Source: Streptomyces sp. NBC_00557
Lineage (GTDB): Bacteria > Actinomycetota > Actinomycetes > Streptomycetales > Streptomycetaceae
Assembly: GCF_036345995.1 (NCBI RefSeq)
Contig: NZ_CP107796.1
Location: forward strand, 7,068,001 to 7,132,000
DNA length: 64,000 nucleotides
Reading direction: 5' to 3'
The translations under genes and the position numbers were made by a program. The notes beneath the pieces were generated by a model, which was given only the letters and a program-made list of their open reading frames with translations, was not told the DNA's origin and did not search any database. Below are positions 34,248 through 42,932 of the stretch, piece after piece (position 1 is the first letter of the stretch; each line of letters starts with the position of its first letter).

Positions 34248-35084
34248 TCAGTCCTCTCGGGCGGTGCCGTCGCCGACGTCGTCGAGCCGGTCCCGGACGG
34301 TGTCGGGGCCGGGGGTCTGCGGGTGTCCCCCGGTGAAGAGGCGCATGCGTTCCAGTACGGCGTTCGCCGTCGGCCGTTCCATCTCGTCCACGATCCGCCC
34401 GTCGGCCAGGAAGAGCACCAGGTCGGAATGGGCGGCGGCGCCCGGGTCGTGGGTGACCATGACGACCGTCTGCCCGAGATCGTCCACCGCGCCGCGCAGA
34501 AAGCCCAGCACCTCCAGACCCGCGCGCGAGTCGAGGTTCCCGGTCGGCTCGTCGGCGAAGATCAGCTCGGGCCGCGAGGCCAGCGCCCGCGCGCACGCCA
34601 CCCGCTGCTGCTGGCCGCCGGAGAGCTGGGCGGGCCGGTGCGAGAGGCGGTCGCGCAGGCCGAGCCGGTCGATCACCTGGTCCAGCCACCGCGGGTCGGG
34701 CCTGCGGCCCGCGATGTCCATCGGCAGCGTGATGTTCTCGGCGGCCGTCAGCGTCGGAATCAGGTTGAACGACTGGAACATGAACCCGATCCGGTCGCGC
34801 CTGAGCCGGGTCAGCTCCCGTTCCCTCAGCCCCGTGATCTCCGTGTCGCCCAGCCACACCTGGCCGGCCGACACCGTGTCGAGCCCCGCCAGACAGTGCA
34901 TCAGCGTGGACTTCCCGGACCCCGAGGGCCCCATCACGGCGGTGAAACGGCCGCGCGCGATGTCCACGTCCACCGAGTCCAGGGCCATGACGGCCGTCTC
35001 GCCGGAGCCGTACGCCTTCGTCAGCCCGCGGGCGCGGGCCGCGACGGCGCCGTCCGGCGCGTGCCGCGCAGCAGGTGTGGACAA
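34248..35084 (-). CDS. ABC transporter ATP-binding protein, MacB/LolD type
   Basis: 278 residues from TTG 35084, chosen because GGGAGGCGG lies just before it and homologs begin shortly before LTKAYGSGETAVMALDSVDVDI. Walker A GPSGSGKST (about residue 55), Q-loop FQSFNLIPTLTAAENI, signature LSGGQQQRVACARAL, Walker B LIFADEPTGNLD, H-loop MVTHD. A C-terminal tail of about 50 residues extends beyond the fold. It energises the FtsX permease downstream. Its promoter lies in the interval shared with the divergent toxin-antitoxin pair. Confidence 0.94.
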   Translation of the reverse strand: MSTPAARHAPDGAVAARARGLTKAYGSGETAVMALDSVDVDIARGRFTAVMGPSGSGKSTLMHCLAGLDTVSAGQVWLGDTEITGLRERELTRLRRDRIGFMFQSFNLIPTLTAAENITLPMDIAGRRPDPRWLDQVIDRLGLRDRLSHRPAQLSGGQQQRVACARALASRPELIFADEPTGNLDSRAGLEVLGFLRGAVDDLGQTVVMVTHDPGAAAHSDLVLFLADGRIVDEMERPTANAVLERMRLFTGGHPQTPGPDTVRDRLDDVGDGTARED

Positions 35085-35168
35085 GACCGCCTCCCGGTCG
35101 CCGGAACCGCCCGTCCCGGGCGAGCGTAAGGGACAAGCCGGCCCGGCGCAGCGGTCCACACGCCGCCC

Positions 35169-35197
35169 TTGCCTTGCTAGCGCTTGAGCGCTAGCGT
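35169..35197 (+). promoter_or_regulatory. Promoter and operator of the RHH/Fic-like toxin-antitoxin pair
   Basis: TTGCCT (35169-35174), 17-base spacer, TAGCGT (35192-35197), then 6 bases to the ATG. The spacer is filled by the palindrome GCTAGCGCT-TG-AGCGCTAGC (35176-35195), which also touches the -10. This is the classic place for an autorepressor, and the first gene encodes a ribbon-helix-helix protein. Confidence 0.75.
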
Positions 35198-35203
35198 CGA
35201 GGC

Positions 35204-35443
35204 ATGGCGAAGACCCAGCTGAACGTGCGCGTGGACGAGGGCACCGCCCGCGCGGCCCGCGAACGCGCCCTGGCCCGCGGCATCAGCGTCAACCGGTACA
35301 TCGAAGAGCTGGTCAGACGGGACACCGGGGAGGCCGGCCGCACGTTCGTCGAGGCCGCCGCCGACTTCATGAAGCAGTACGAGTCCGTGTTCGCCGAGGA
35401 GTTCGCCGACACCCGCGGTACCGGTACCGGGGACGGCCGCTGA
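35204..35443 (+). CDS. Ribbon-helix-helix antitoxin-like protein
   Basis: 79 residues. KTQLNVRVDEGTARAARERALARGISVNRYIEELVRRDTG fits the RHH fold: a beta strand with alternating residues, helix, turn, helix. The C-terminal half (TFVEAAADFMKQYESVFAEEFAD) is amphipathic and probably binds the toxin. GAGG lies 4 bases before the ATG. The downstream toxin starts 4 bases after its stop. The palindrome in its own promoter is the probable operator. Name left open (Arc/CopG/HicB-like). Confidence 0.88.
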   Translation: MAKTQLNVRVDEGTARAARERALARGISVNRYIEELVRRDTGEAGRTFVEAAADFMKQYESVFAEEFADTRGTGTGDGR

Positions 35444-35447
35444 TCCT

Positions 35448-35822
35448 TTGAACGAGCTCAGCATCGACCTCCCCTGGCTCCTCATGCTCGCCGAGCAGAA
35501 GACCCCCGGGGACCCGCAGGTCACCGACTGGGGCGCACTCGTCGCCGCCGTCGCCCGGCACCGCGCCGAGATATTCGGCGTGCCCGTCTACGACACCCCG
35601 CACGCCCGCGCCGCCGCGCTGCTCCAACTGCTGATCCACCTGCCGGCGCTGGAGCGCTCCAACGCGCTGTTCGCCTCCGCGGTCGCCTACGCCTACCTGG
35701 TCGCCAGCGGCGAGAAGGTGGCCACCAGCCCCGAGCAGGTGCGCGACCTCGCCCGCCTGGTGAAGGACGGCGCGGCCGGCGTGGACGACATCGCGCGCGA
35801 GCTGCGGCGCTGGAGCCTGTGA
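35448..35822 (+). CDS. Fic/Doc-like toxin with degenerate active-site motif
   Basis: 124 residues from TTG 35448. All-helical. IDLPWLLMLAEQKTPGDPQVTDWGALVAAVARHRAEIFGVPVYDTPHARAAALLQLLIHLPALERSNALFASAVAYAYLVASG follows the Doc layout: an inhibitory-type N-terminal helix, the substrate-flap region, then the catalytic His helix. The canonical HPFxDGNKR is replaced by HLPALERSN: the His and an Asn remain but Gly-Asn-Lys/Arg is lost. Doc phosphorylates EF-Tu and Fic proteins AMPylate targets; with this motif activity is uncertain. I recall near-identical proteins in many streptomycetes, so the motif change is likely a family trait rather than decay. Confidence 0.82.
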   Translation: MNELSIDLPWLLMLAEQKTPGDPQVTDWGALVAAVARHRAEIFGVPVYDTPHARAAALLQLLIHLPALERSNALFASAVAYAYLVASGEKVATSPEQVRDLARLVKDGAAGVDDIARELRRWSL

Positions 35823-35847
35823 CGGATACGGCCCGGCGTGGTCCGGG

Positions 35848-36537
35848 TCAGCGGGCGTCCGGCTCGTCCGGGCGCCACGCGACGCCGAGCACGCAGTGCG
35901 AGGACGGCAGCGCCGGACCCTGCTCCGGCATCATCACCTGCCGCTGGGGCCCGAGCGTGAACCCGGCCTCGCGCAAGGCGGCCACCGGACGCCGGGACAG
36001 ATGGCAGCCGCCCGCCAGCACGGGCCACAGCGTCCGGTCCAGCGTGCGCTGGGCCAGCCGCATCGCCGTCCCGCCGCCCTGCCCGTGCTCGAAGAACCGC
36101 ACCTGACCGCCGGGTCTGAGCACGCGCCGCACCTCGGCCAGCGCCCGGGTCACGTCCCGTACGCTGCACAGCACCAGGGACAGCACGGCCGCGTCGAAGG
36201 CCTCGCTCTTGACCGGCAGCGCCTCCGCCGCGCCCGGCACCACGTCGACCGGGACCTCGGTGCGCAGCGCCGACTCCAGCGCCAACTTCCTGAGGCGCGG
36301 CTCCGGTTCGATCGCCACGACCTCGGCGACCGCGTCCGGATAGTGGGCGAAGTTCAGCCCGTTGCCGGCGCCGATCTCGATCACCCGCCCGGACAGCCCG
36401 GCGAGCAGCCGCTCCCGCACGCCGGCCATGCCCATCCGGGTCTCGGCGCGCACACTGATCCGGGCGTAGCAGCGGGCGAACAGCGGGTGGTGGACGGGGC
36501 TCGGAGCCACCTTGGCGGAACCGGACAGCAGCCGCAT
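35848..36537 (-). CDS. Class I SAM-dependent methyltransferase
   Basis: 229 residues from ATG 36537, preceded by GGGAGG. Motif I VIEIGAGNGLNFAHYP (SAM binding), acidic motif II AIEPEPRLRKLA, motif III region AEALPVKSEAFDAAVLSLVLCSV and RRVLRPGGQVRFFEHG. It resembles the UbiE/COQ5-like Methyltransf_11 group (METTL7-like). Substrate unknown; lipid- or thiol-like substrates are common in this group. Lies between the toxin-antitoxin pair and the biotin genes, with no operon partner. Confidence 0.9.
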   Translation of the reverse strand: MRLLSGSAKVAPSPVHHPLFARCYARISVRAETRMGMAGVRERLLAGLSGRVIEIGAGNGLNFAHYPDAVAEVVAIEPEPRLRKLALESALRTEVPVDVVPGAAEALPVKSEAFDAAVLSLVLCSVRDVTRALAEVRRVLRPGGQVRFFEHGQGGGTAMRLAQRTLDRTLWPVLAGGCHLSRRPVAALREAGFTLGPQRQVMMPEQGPALPSSHCVLGVAWRPDEPDAR

Positions 36538-36627
36538 GGCGAACCTCCCGGGGGACGGCCTAGAGGAAGTGTCCCCCGTCCGGGGCCGCCGCACCCCCGG
36601 CCGGGGGTGCGGGAACGCGGCTCCTGG

Positions 36628-37344
36628 CTACGGCGCCATCCGGTCCCGGAACGCCTCCGCGTCCCAGGTTCCGTCCAGCCGGGGCGCCAGCCACGTCGGC
36701 GCCGCCCGGCGGAAGTCGGCCGGCGGCAGCGCGCCCGCCCCGGCGGGGATCGCGCCGAGCAGGGGAGCCGCGGCGACCTCCGGCAGGTCCGTCACGTTGC
36801 AGCGCATGGCGAGGTCGGGGGAGTCGGGCCAGCTGCCGATGACCACGCCCGCCGGCTCCAGGCCCCGTCGCCGCAGTTCGCGGGCGGTCAGCTCGGTGGT
36901 GTTGAGCGTGCCCAGACCGGCCTGGGCCACCACCAGGACCGGTGCGCCGAGCAGCCCGGCCACGTCGGCCAGGGTGCCGCCCGCCGCGTCGAAGCGGACC
37001 AGCAGCCCGCCCGCGCCCTCCACCAGCACCAGATCGTGCTCGGCGGCCAGCTTGGCGGCCCGGTCGGCCACCTCGCGCGGGTGCACGGGCGCCATCCCGG
37101 CCCGCCGCGCCGCCGTACCCGGCGCCAACGGCTCCGGGTAGCGCGCCAGTTCACCGGCCGTGACCGGTCCCGCGAGCCGCGCGACCTCGTCGGCGTCCCC
37201 GCGCTCGTCCGGCCGCACGCCCGTCTGCGCGGCCTTCAGCACGGCCACCGAACGCCCGGCCGCGAGCGCGGCGGCGGCGACGGCGGCCGTCGTGACGGTC
37301 TTGCCGACCTCCGTGCCCGTCCCCGTGATCACCAGTACCGGCAT
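36628..37344 (-). CDS. bioD: Dethiobiotin synthetase
   Basis: 238 residues. P-loop GTGTEVGKTVTTAA at residues 7-20, then LKAAQTGV and EGAGGLLVRFD, all conserved in BioD. It closes the ureido ring of dethiobiotin from DAPA, CO2 and ATP. Last gene of bioB-bioA-bioD: only 1 base separates it from the bioA stop. Confidence 0.96.
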   Translation of the reverse strand: MPVLVITGTGTEVGKTVTTAAVAAAALAAGRSVAVLKAAQTGVRPDERGDADEVARLAGPVTAGELARYPEPLAPGTAARRAGMAPVHPREVADRAAKLAAEHDLVLVEGAGGLLVRFDAAGGTLADVAGLLGAPVLVVAQAGLGTLNTTELTARELRRRGLEPAGVVIGSWPDSPDLAMRCNVTDLPEVAAAPLLGAIPAGAGALPPADFRRAAPTWLAPRLDGTWDAEAFRDRMAP

Positions 37345-37345
37345 G

Positions 37346-38644
37346 TCATCCCTCCCGCGCCGCGGCGCACACCGCGCGCGCGATCCTCGCCACGTCCTCG
37401 TCGGACGTGATGTACGGCGGCATCGTGTAGACCAGGTCGCGGAAGGGGCGCAGCCACACGCCCTCCCGCACGGCCGCCGCGGTGGCCGCCGCCATGTCCA
37501 CCTCGTGGTCGAGCTGGACCACGCCGATCGCGCCGAGGACGCGGACGTCCCGTACGCCGGGCAGCTCCCGGGCCGGCGCCAGGCCCTCCGCGAGGCCCGC
37601 CTCGATCCGCTTGACCTCGGCCCGCCAGTCCTGGACCAGCAGCAGTTCCACGGAGGCGCAGGCCACGGCCGCCGCGAGCGGGTTGCCCATGAACGTCGGG
37701 CCGTGCGCGAGCACCGGCACCTCGCCCCGCGAGATGCCTTCGGCGACCCGCGCGGTGCACAGCGTGGCGGCCAGCGTCAGATAGCCGCCGGTCAGCGCCT
37801 TGCCCACGCACATCACATCCGGGCTGACGCCCGCGTGCTCCGCCGCGAACAGCGCGCCGGTGCGGCCGAACCCGGTGGCGATCTCGTCGAACACCAGCAG
37901 CACGTCGTGCGCGTCGCACGCCTCGCGCAGCACCCTCAGGTACGCGGGGGAGTGGAAGCGCATGCCGCCCGCGCCCTGCACGACCGGCTCCACGATCACC
38001 GCGGCGACCTCGTCCGCGTGGCGGGCGATCAGCTCGCGCAGCCGCTCCGCGTACGACTCCTCGTACGCGGCCGGCGGCGCGTCGGCGAAGATCTGGCGCG
38101 GCAGCACCCCCGACCACAGCGCGTGCATCCCGCCCTCGGGGTCGCACACGGACATCGGGTTCCAGGTGTCGCCGTGGTAGCCGCCCCGCCAGGTCAGCAG
38201 CCGCTGCTTGCCGGGCCGGCCGAGCGAGCGCCAGTACTGCAGGCACATCTTCACCGCGACCTCGACCGACACCGAACCGGAGTCGGCCAGGAAGACGTGC
38301 TCCAGCCCTTCAGGCGACATGTCGACAAGGTGCTTCGCGAGGCGGACGGCGGGCTCGTGCGTGAGTCCGCCGAACATCACGTGGCTCATCCGCCCGAGCT
38401 GGTCGCGCGCCGCCTCGTTGAGGACCGGGTGGTTGTAGCCGTGGATCGCCGACCACCACGACGACATGCCGTCCACCAGGTCGCCGGAGCCGTCGGCGAG
38501 CCGCAGCCGGACCCCGCTCGCCGACTCCACGACGAGCGGTTCGGCACGCCCCGGCATCGGGCCGTACGGGTGCCACACGTGCCGCCGGTCCAGCTCCAGC
38601 AGGTCGGGCAGGCTCAGGCGGGACGGGCCGGACCGGTCAGGCAT
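37346..38644 (-). CDS. bioA: Adenosylmethionine-8-amino-7-oxononanoate aminotransferase
   Basis: 432 residues. Class III aminotransferase: HVWHPYGPM near the N-terminus (BioA hallmark), [30 protein letters not shown] and the PLP lysine in [17 protein letters not shown]. It converts KAPA to DAPA using SAM as amino donor. The start overlaps the bioB stop by 8 bases. Confidence 0.97.
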   Translation of the reverse strand: MPDRSGPSRLSLPDLLELDRRHVWHPYGPMPGRAEPLVVESASGVRLRLADGSGDLVDGMSSWWSAIHGYNHPVLNEAARDQLGRMSHVMFGGLTHEPAVRLAKHLVDMSPEGLEHVFLADSGSVSVEVAVKMCLQYWRSLGRPGKQRLLTWRGGYHGDTWNPMSVCDPEGGMHALWSGVLPRQIFADAPPAAYEESYAERLRELIARHADEVAAVIVEPVVQGAGGMRFHSPAYLRVLREACDAHDVLLVFDEIATGFGRTGALFAAEHAGVSPDVMCVGKALTGGYLTLAATLCTARVAEGISRGEVPVLAHGPTFMGNPLAAAVACASVELLLVQDWRAEVKRIEAGLAEGLAPARELPGVRDVRVLGAIGVVQLDHEVDMAAATAAAVREGVWLRPFRDLVYTMPPYITSDEDVARIARAVCAAAREG

Positions 38645-39848
38645 TGGGCGCGAGGTCCGTTCCGGCGCCCCGGCGGCGGACGGCCACGAGGTCGGTGCGC
38701 GGCTCCTGCGCGGCCGGCACGGCCGCCGTACCGCACACGCCCGCCGAACCGCAGGCGTCCGCGCCCTCGTGCGCGCCGCATCCCTCGTGCGAACCGCATC
38801 CCTCGTGCGAGCCGCAGGCCGAGCCGTGGCCGGCCGCCGCCCCGACCCGGTGCTCGGGCAGCGTGACCTCGCCGGCGCCCTCCACCTCGAAGCCGGCGTC
38901 CGCGATCATCTCCAGGTCGGCCTTGCCCGCCTGGCCCTCGCTGGTCAGGTAGTCGCCGAGGAAGATGGAGTTGGCCAGGTGCAGCGCGAGGGGCTGCATG
39001 GTACGCAGATGCACCTCGCGGCCGCCCGCGATCCGGACCTCCACGTCCGGGCAGACGAACCGGACCATCGCGAGGATCCGCAGGCAGCGCTGCGGGGTGA
39101 GGTTCCACTCCTTGGCCAGCGGGGTGCCCTCGAACGGGATGAGGAAGTTCACCGGCACCGAGTCCGGGTCGAGTTCACGCAGGCTGAAGACCACGTCGAC
39201 CAGGTCCTCGTCGCTCTCGCCCATGCCCGCGATCAGACCGGAGCAGGCGGACAGCCCGGCCGCGTGGGCCTTGTTCACCGTGTCCACCCGGTCGGCGTAG
39301 GTGTGGGTGGTGGTGATGTCCCCGTACGTGGACTCCGAGGTGTTGAGGTTGTGGTTGTAGGCGTCCGCGCCCGCCTCGCGCAGCCGCTCGGCCTGGCCGT
39401 CGGAGAGCAGGCCGAGGCAGGCGCACACCTCGACGTGCTCGTTCTGCTCCTTGATGGTCCGGATGGTCTCCGAGACCCGGTCCACGTCCCGGTCGGTCGG
39501 GCCGCGCCCGCTCGCCACCAGGCAGACCCGCTTGGCGCCGCCCGCGAGCCCCGCGGCGGCCGCCCTGGAGGCCTCGTCCGGCTTGAGCCAGGTGTACTTC
39601 AGGATGTCGGCCTTCGAGCCGAGCCGCTGGGAACAGTAGGAGCAGTCCTCAGGGCACAGGCCCGACTTGAGGTTCACCAGATAGTTGAGTTTCACCCGGC
39701 GCCCGAACCAGTGGCGGCGCACCTTGCCGGCCGCGGCCACCACATCGAGCAGGTCGTCGTCGGAGGTCGCCAGAACGGCGAGCGCTTCCTCGCGGGTCGG
39801 CAGCTCGCGCCGAAGCCCCTTGTCCACCAGCGTGTTCAGCAGGTCCAT
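38637..39848 (-). CDS. bioB: Biotin synthase with Cys/His-rich C-terminal tail
   Basis: 403 residues from ATG 39848 ([12 protein letters not shown]). Radical SAM motif [31 protein letters not shown] and the [11 protein letters not shown] region are typical, as is YLTSEGQ near the normal C-terminus. The [2Fe-2S] cysteines and Arg are in the expected strands. About 70 residues extend beyond the normal end (E. coli BioB has 346), including three [11 protein letters not shown] units with five Cys and several His (residues about 341-372). An earlier GTG at 39899 lacks support. Lead gene of bioB-bioA-bioD. Confidence 0.95.
   Translation of the reverse strand: MDLLNTLVDKGLRRELPTREEALAVLATSDDDLLDVVAAAGKVRRHWFGRRVKLNYLVNLKSGLCPEDCSYCSQRLGSKADILKYTWLKPDEASRAAAAGLAGGAKRVCLVASGRGPTDRDVDRVSETIRTIKEQNEHVEVCACLGLLSDGQAERLREAGADAYNHNLNTSESTYGDITTTHTYADRVDTVNKAHAAGLSACSGLIAGMGESDEDLVDVVFSLRELDPDSVPVNFLIPFEGTPLAKEWNLTPQRCLRILAMVRFVCPDVEVRIAGGREVHLRTMQPLALHLANSIFLGDYLTSEGQAGKADLEMIADAGFEVEGAGEVTLPEHRVGAAAGHGSACGSHEGCGSHEGCGAHEGADACGSAGVCGTAAVPAAQEPRTDLVAVRRRGAGTDLAPNA
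38764..38817. repeat. 18-bp tandem repeat in the bioB tail
   Basis: Three contiguous 18-bp units (38764-38781, 38782-38799, 38800-38817) of the form CCCTCGTGCGNRCCGCAK. In frame on the minus strand they encode the repeated Cys-Gly-Ser/Ala-His-Glu-Gly units of the BioB tail. Confidence 0.9.
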
Positions 39849-39995
39849 GAGGCCCGATCCTGTCTTACCGGACCGCCCCGGGCCAAGGAGAGTTTGCACA
39901 ACGGAGACGGTTCACCGTGTGGGTATTGCCGCACCTCGGGTGACCGGTCGTGCCGCTAGTGTCTGTTCGCTACCTACAAAAGCCCCGGAGGACCC
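39849..39995. promoter_or_regulatory. Divergent control region bioB / bioF
   Basis: 147 bases between the two biotin units. A palindrome ACGGT-TC-ACCGT lies at 39907-39918, and a possible -10 TAGTGT (39958-39963) precedes bioF, whose ribosome site is GGAGGA. No match to a BirA or BioQ consensus could be established by eye. The shared interval suggests joint control of all four genes. Confidence 0.4.
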
Positions 39996-41123
39996 ATGGC
40001 GTTCGGCTGGATCGACGAGCAGGCCGAGGCGCGCCGCCGCGCCGGACTCGTACGGACCCTGCGCCCGCGCGCCGCCGACTCGCCGCTGCTGGACCTGGCG
40101 AGCAACGACTACCTGGGCCTCACGCACCACCCCGAGGTCGCCGAGGGGGCCGCCCGGGCCGCCCGGACCTGGGGCGGCGGCTCGACCGGCTCCCGGCTGG
40201 TCACCGGCACCACCGAGCTGCACACCGAGCTGGAGCGCGAACTGGCCGCCTTCTGCGGCTTCGAGGCGGCGCTGGTCTTCTCCTCCGGTTACGCCGCCAA
40301 CCTGGCCGCGGTCACCGCGCTCGGCCCGCACGGCTCGCTCATCGTCTCCGACGCCGGCAACCACGCCTCCCTCATCGACGGCTGCCGGCTGGCGCGCGGC
40401 GAGCGGCAGGTCGTCGGGCACGCCGACCCGGAGGCGGTGCGCAAGGCGCTGGGCACCCACCAGGGGCCGGCGATCGTCGTCTCGGACACCGTGTTCTCGG
40501 TCGACGGGGACAGGGCGCCGCTGGCCGAGCTGGCCGCGGCGTGCCGGGAGCACGGCGCGGGGCTCGTCGTGGACGACGCGCACGGGCTCGGGGTGCTGGG
40601 CGACGGCGGCCGGGGCGCGCCGTACGCGGCCGGGCTGGCCGGCGCCGCGGACGTGGTGGCCACGGCCACCCTGTCCAAGTCGCTGGGCAGCCAGGGCGGG
40701 GCGGTGCTCGGACCGCGGCGGGTGATCGACCACCTGGTCAACGCCGCCCGGACGTTCATCTTCGACACGGGGCTGGCGCCGGCGGCGGCCGGGGCCGCGC
40801 TCGCGGCGCTGCGGCTGCTCGTCCGTGAACCGGAACGCGCCGCGCGCGCCCGGGAGGTGGCCGCGGAACTGCACGCACGGCTGACCGCCGCGGGTCTGGA
40901 GGCGGTGCGTCCGGACGCCGCGGTGGTCTCCGTGCGGGCTCCGTCCCCGGAAGAGGCGGTGCGCTGGGCGGCCGACTGCCGTACCGCCGGGCTGGCCGTG
41001 GGCTGCTTCCGTCCTCCTTCCGTGCCCGACGGCGTCTCACGGCTGCGGCTGACCGCCCGCGCGGACCTGTCCGGGGCCGAGATCGAACGCGCTGTACGTG
41101 TGATCGTCGAAACGCGACCATGA
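39996..41123 (+). CDS. bioF: 8-amino-7-oxononanoate synthase
   Basis: 375 residues, GGAGGA before the ATG. Alpha-oxoamine synthase family: LASNDYLGLTHHPEV, GGGSTGSRLVTGTTELHTELE, VDDAHGLGVLG and the PLP lysine in ATLSKSLGSQGGAVLG. It condenses pimeloyl-ACP or pimeloyl-CoA with alanine to KAPA, the first ring-forming step of biotin synthesis. No pimelate-forming genes are nearby. Confidence 0.96.
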   Translation: MAFGWIDEQAEARRRAGLVRTLRPRAADSPLLDLASNDYLGLTHHPEVAEGAARAARTWGGGSTGSRLVTGTTELHTELERELAAFCGFEAALVFSSGYAANLAAVTALGPHGSLIVSDAGNHASLIDGCRLARGERQVVGHADPEAVRKALGTHQGPAIVVSDTVFSVDGDRAPLAELAAACREHGAGLVVDDAHGLGVLGDGGRGAPYAAGLAGAADVVATATLSKSLGSQGGAVLGPRRVIDHLVNAARTFIFDTGLAPAAAGAALAALRLLVREPERAARAREVAAELHARLTAAGLEAVRPDAAVVSVRAPSPEEAVRWAADCRTAGLAVGCFRPPSVPDGVSRLRLTARADLSGAEIERAVRVIVETRP

Positions 41124-41189
41124 GTCGGCGTGACACGGCCGTGCTTCAACCATGAATGGTCAGGAATGATCGGATGAGATCGCTTCTGA

Positions 41190-41411
41190 TCAGAGAGCGC
41201 TGAGGAAACCGGCCCAGCTCTCGGTGGAGAAGAGCAGCGCGGGCCCGGCCGGGCGCTTGGAGTCGCGCACGGCGAGCAGTCCGGCTCCGGGGCCGGAGTG
41301 CGGCCGGGCCGTCTCCACGCAGTTGTTGGCTCCCGTGCTGTAGCTGCTGCGCAGCCAGCGCACGTCGTGCAGGTCGGTACTGGCAGGGACGTTCCGAGGC
41401 AGAGCTGACAT
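41190..41411 (-). CDS. DUF397 domain protein
   Basis: 73 residues. The DUF397 core is complete: VRWLRSSYSTGANNCVETA, GLLAVRDSKRPAGPALLFSTESWAGFLSAL. These small proteins occur next to Scr1/WhiJ-type XRE regulators and are thought to bind them or counteract them. Nine bases after the regulator gene stop, same strand, so probably co-transcribed. Confidence 0.92.
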   Translation of the reverse strand: MSALPRNVPASTDLHDVRWLRSSYSTGANNCVETARPHSGPGAGLLAVRDSKRPAGPALLFSTESWAGFLSAL

Positions 41412-41420
41412 GGTGCCTCC

Positions 41421-42281
41421 TTACGCGCCGTCACCTATCCCGGCGATGTAGTCCAACGTGTCCTCGGGTGAAAGGGCGTGCATCCGAAGGGTGTCGAAGG
41501 CCTCCGAGTAGGCCATGAGGTCTTCTTTCCGCTCCAGGTAGAGGCTACTCGTCAACTGGTCGAGAACAACCACGTCCAGATCAGAAGTGCTCGGAAATGA
41601 GAAGATAACGAAAGGCCCGGTGAGGCCGACATGCGCTCCGGCGCTGAACGGCAGCACCTGGAGCCGGACTTGGGGCAGCCGGGCCGCCTCCATCAGCCGC
41701 TCCAGCTGCCGGGCCATCACCTCGGGGCCGCCGACCTCGCGCCGCAGCACCGCCTCGTCCAGCACCGCGCTCAGCACCAGCGGCGGGTCGGCGCGCAGCA
41801 CGTCCTGGCGGGCCAGGCGCACCTCCACCAGCGTGTCGAGGTCGCTGTCGTCCAGGTCCTTCACGGCCGCCCGGGTCACCGCGCGGGCGTACTCGGGGGT
41901 CTGCAGCAGACCGGGCACGACCGTGGTCTCCAGGGTGCGCATCGTGCTCGCCTGCGACTCCAGGCTGATGAAGTCCCGGTAGGTGGGCGGCAGCACCCCG
42001 CGGTAGGCGTGCCACCAGCGGTGCCGGTCGCCGGTGTCGCCGGAGCCGGCCAGCATCAGCAGCAGCTCGCGCAGCTGCCTGTCGTGCACCTCGTAGGCGT
42101 CGAGGAGTAACCGCACATCCGCTGGTTTCACGCCGCTGGCACCGGTCTCGATACGGCTGACCTTCGACTGGTGCCAGCCGACCAGCCGGGCCGCCTCACC
42201 GCTCGTGAGCCCGGCACCGGTGCGCAGCGTGCGCAGTTCGGCGCCCAGTTTGCGGCGGCGCACGGCCGGCCCGTTCTGCAT
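41421..42281 (-). CDS. XRE family regulator with DUF5753 (Scr1/WhiJ type)
   Basis: 286 residues, AAGGAGGAG before the ATG. HTH_31/XRE domain at residues 10-65 (LGAELRTLRTGAGLTSGEAARLVGWHQSKVSRIETGASGVKPADVRLLLDAY) followed by the long DUF5753 domain (FISLESQASTMRTLETTVVPGLLQTPEYARAV ... GAHVGLTGPFVIFSFP). WhiJ and its paralogs act in development and antibiotic control together with a DUF397 protein and an ATPase. All three parts are present here, with the ATPase gene divergent. Confidence 0.93.
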   Translation of the reverse strand: MQNGPAVRRRKLGAELRTLRTGAGLTSGEAARLVGWHQSKVSRIETGASGVKPADVRLLLDAYEVHDRQLRELLLMLAGSGDTGDRHRWWHAYRGVLPPTYRDFISLESQASTMRTLETTVVPGLLQTPEYARAVTRAAVKDLDDSDLDTLVEVRLARQDVLRADPPLVLSAVLDEAVLRREVGGPEVMARQLERLMEAARLPQVRLQVLPFSAGAHVGLTGPFVIFSFPSTSDLDVVVLDQLTSSLYLERKEDLMAYSEAFDTLRMHALSPEDTLDYIAGIGDGA

Positions 42282-42494
42282 GGGCTCCTCCTTACTCCTT
42301 CCGGGCCGCCCGAATACGGTCTCGCGTCGCAGAGTTCACCGCTTCGGGCGACAGATATATGCATATCTTGGTGGATCGCTCCCCGTGACCTGCCCGGTGG
42401 TGGCAGGCTGACGAGCAAGCACCAGTCCGGGACCGTACTCGAACCATCCGCGCCGTGTCGGACTGCGGTCCCGTGGGAAAGGGACGACCGCGCC
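42282..42494. promoter_or_regulatory. Divergent control region with A/T-rich palindrome
   Basis: 213 bases between the XRE regulator and the anti-sigma-factor-like ATPase. At 42353-42368 lies AGATATATGCATATCT, containing the perfect palindrome ATATGCATAT (42357-42366), strikingly A/T-rich for this genome. It is a plausible operator or promoter core for the divergent pair. Confidence 0.5.
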
Positions 42495-42932
42495 ATGGCA
42501 GACCATCTGGAAGCATCCGTCACTCTGCCGAGCGATCCCGCCTCGGTCTCCGCGGCCCGCACCTACGTCGTGGGCACGCTCGCGGAGTGGGGCCTGCCGT
42601 CGGACACCGAGACGGCCGACACGGTGCGACTCATCGTCTCCGAACTCGCCACGAACGCCGTACAGCACACTTTCGGTCAGTCACCCACCTTCACGGTCGA
42701 CATCGCCCTGGACCGCGACGAACAGCTTCGCATCGGCGTGACGGACAGTCACCCGCGCTTTCCGAAGAGACTGCCCGCCGCCGTCCAGCAGGACAACGGA
42801 CGCGGCATGGTCATCATCCGCTGGCTCACCGCGGAGTGCGGCGGCAGACTCCGCGTCCGTCCCACTCGTGAGGGCGGCAAGACGGTCTTCATCGAACTCC
42901 CCTGGATCCTCCCGGCGGAACGGACCCGCTAG
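42495..42932 (+). CDS. ATP-binding protein, anti-sigma-factor kinase-like (HATPase_c)
   Basis: 145 residues from ATG 42495. The GHKL fold: N-box VRLIVSELATNAVQHT, G1 IGVTDSHPRFP, G2 QQDNGRGMVIIRWLTAECGG. The histidine-kinase His domain is absent, as in SpoIIAB/RsbW-like proteins. In WhiJ-like loci this component completes the XRE, DUF397 and ATPase set. Its target (an anti-anti-sigma factor or the XRE protein) is unknown. Confidence 0.9.
   Translation: MADHLEASVTLPSDPASVSAARTYVVGTLAEWGLPSDTETADTVRLIVSELATNAVQHTFGQSPTFTVDIALDRDEQLRIGVTDSHPRFPKRLPAAVQQDNGRGMVIIRWLTAECGGRLRVRPTREGGKTVFIELPWILPAERTR

Noticed and set aside
35448..35822. Treating the Fic-like gene as a pseudogene because of its altered motif
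   Set aside because: The frame is intact, length is normal, it is coupled to the antitoxin, and similar proteins are recalled in other streptomycetes.
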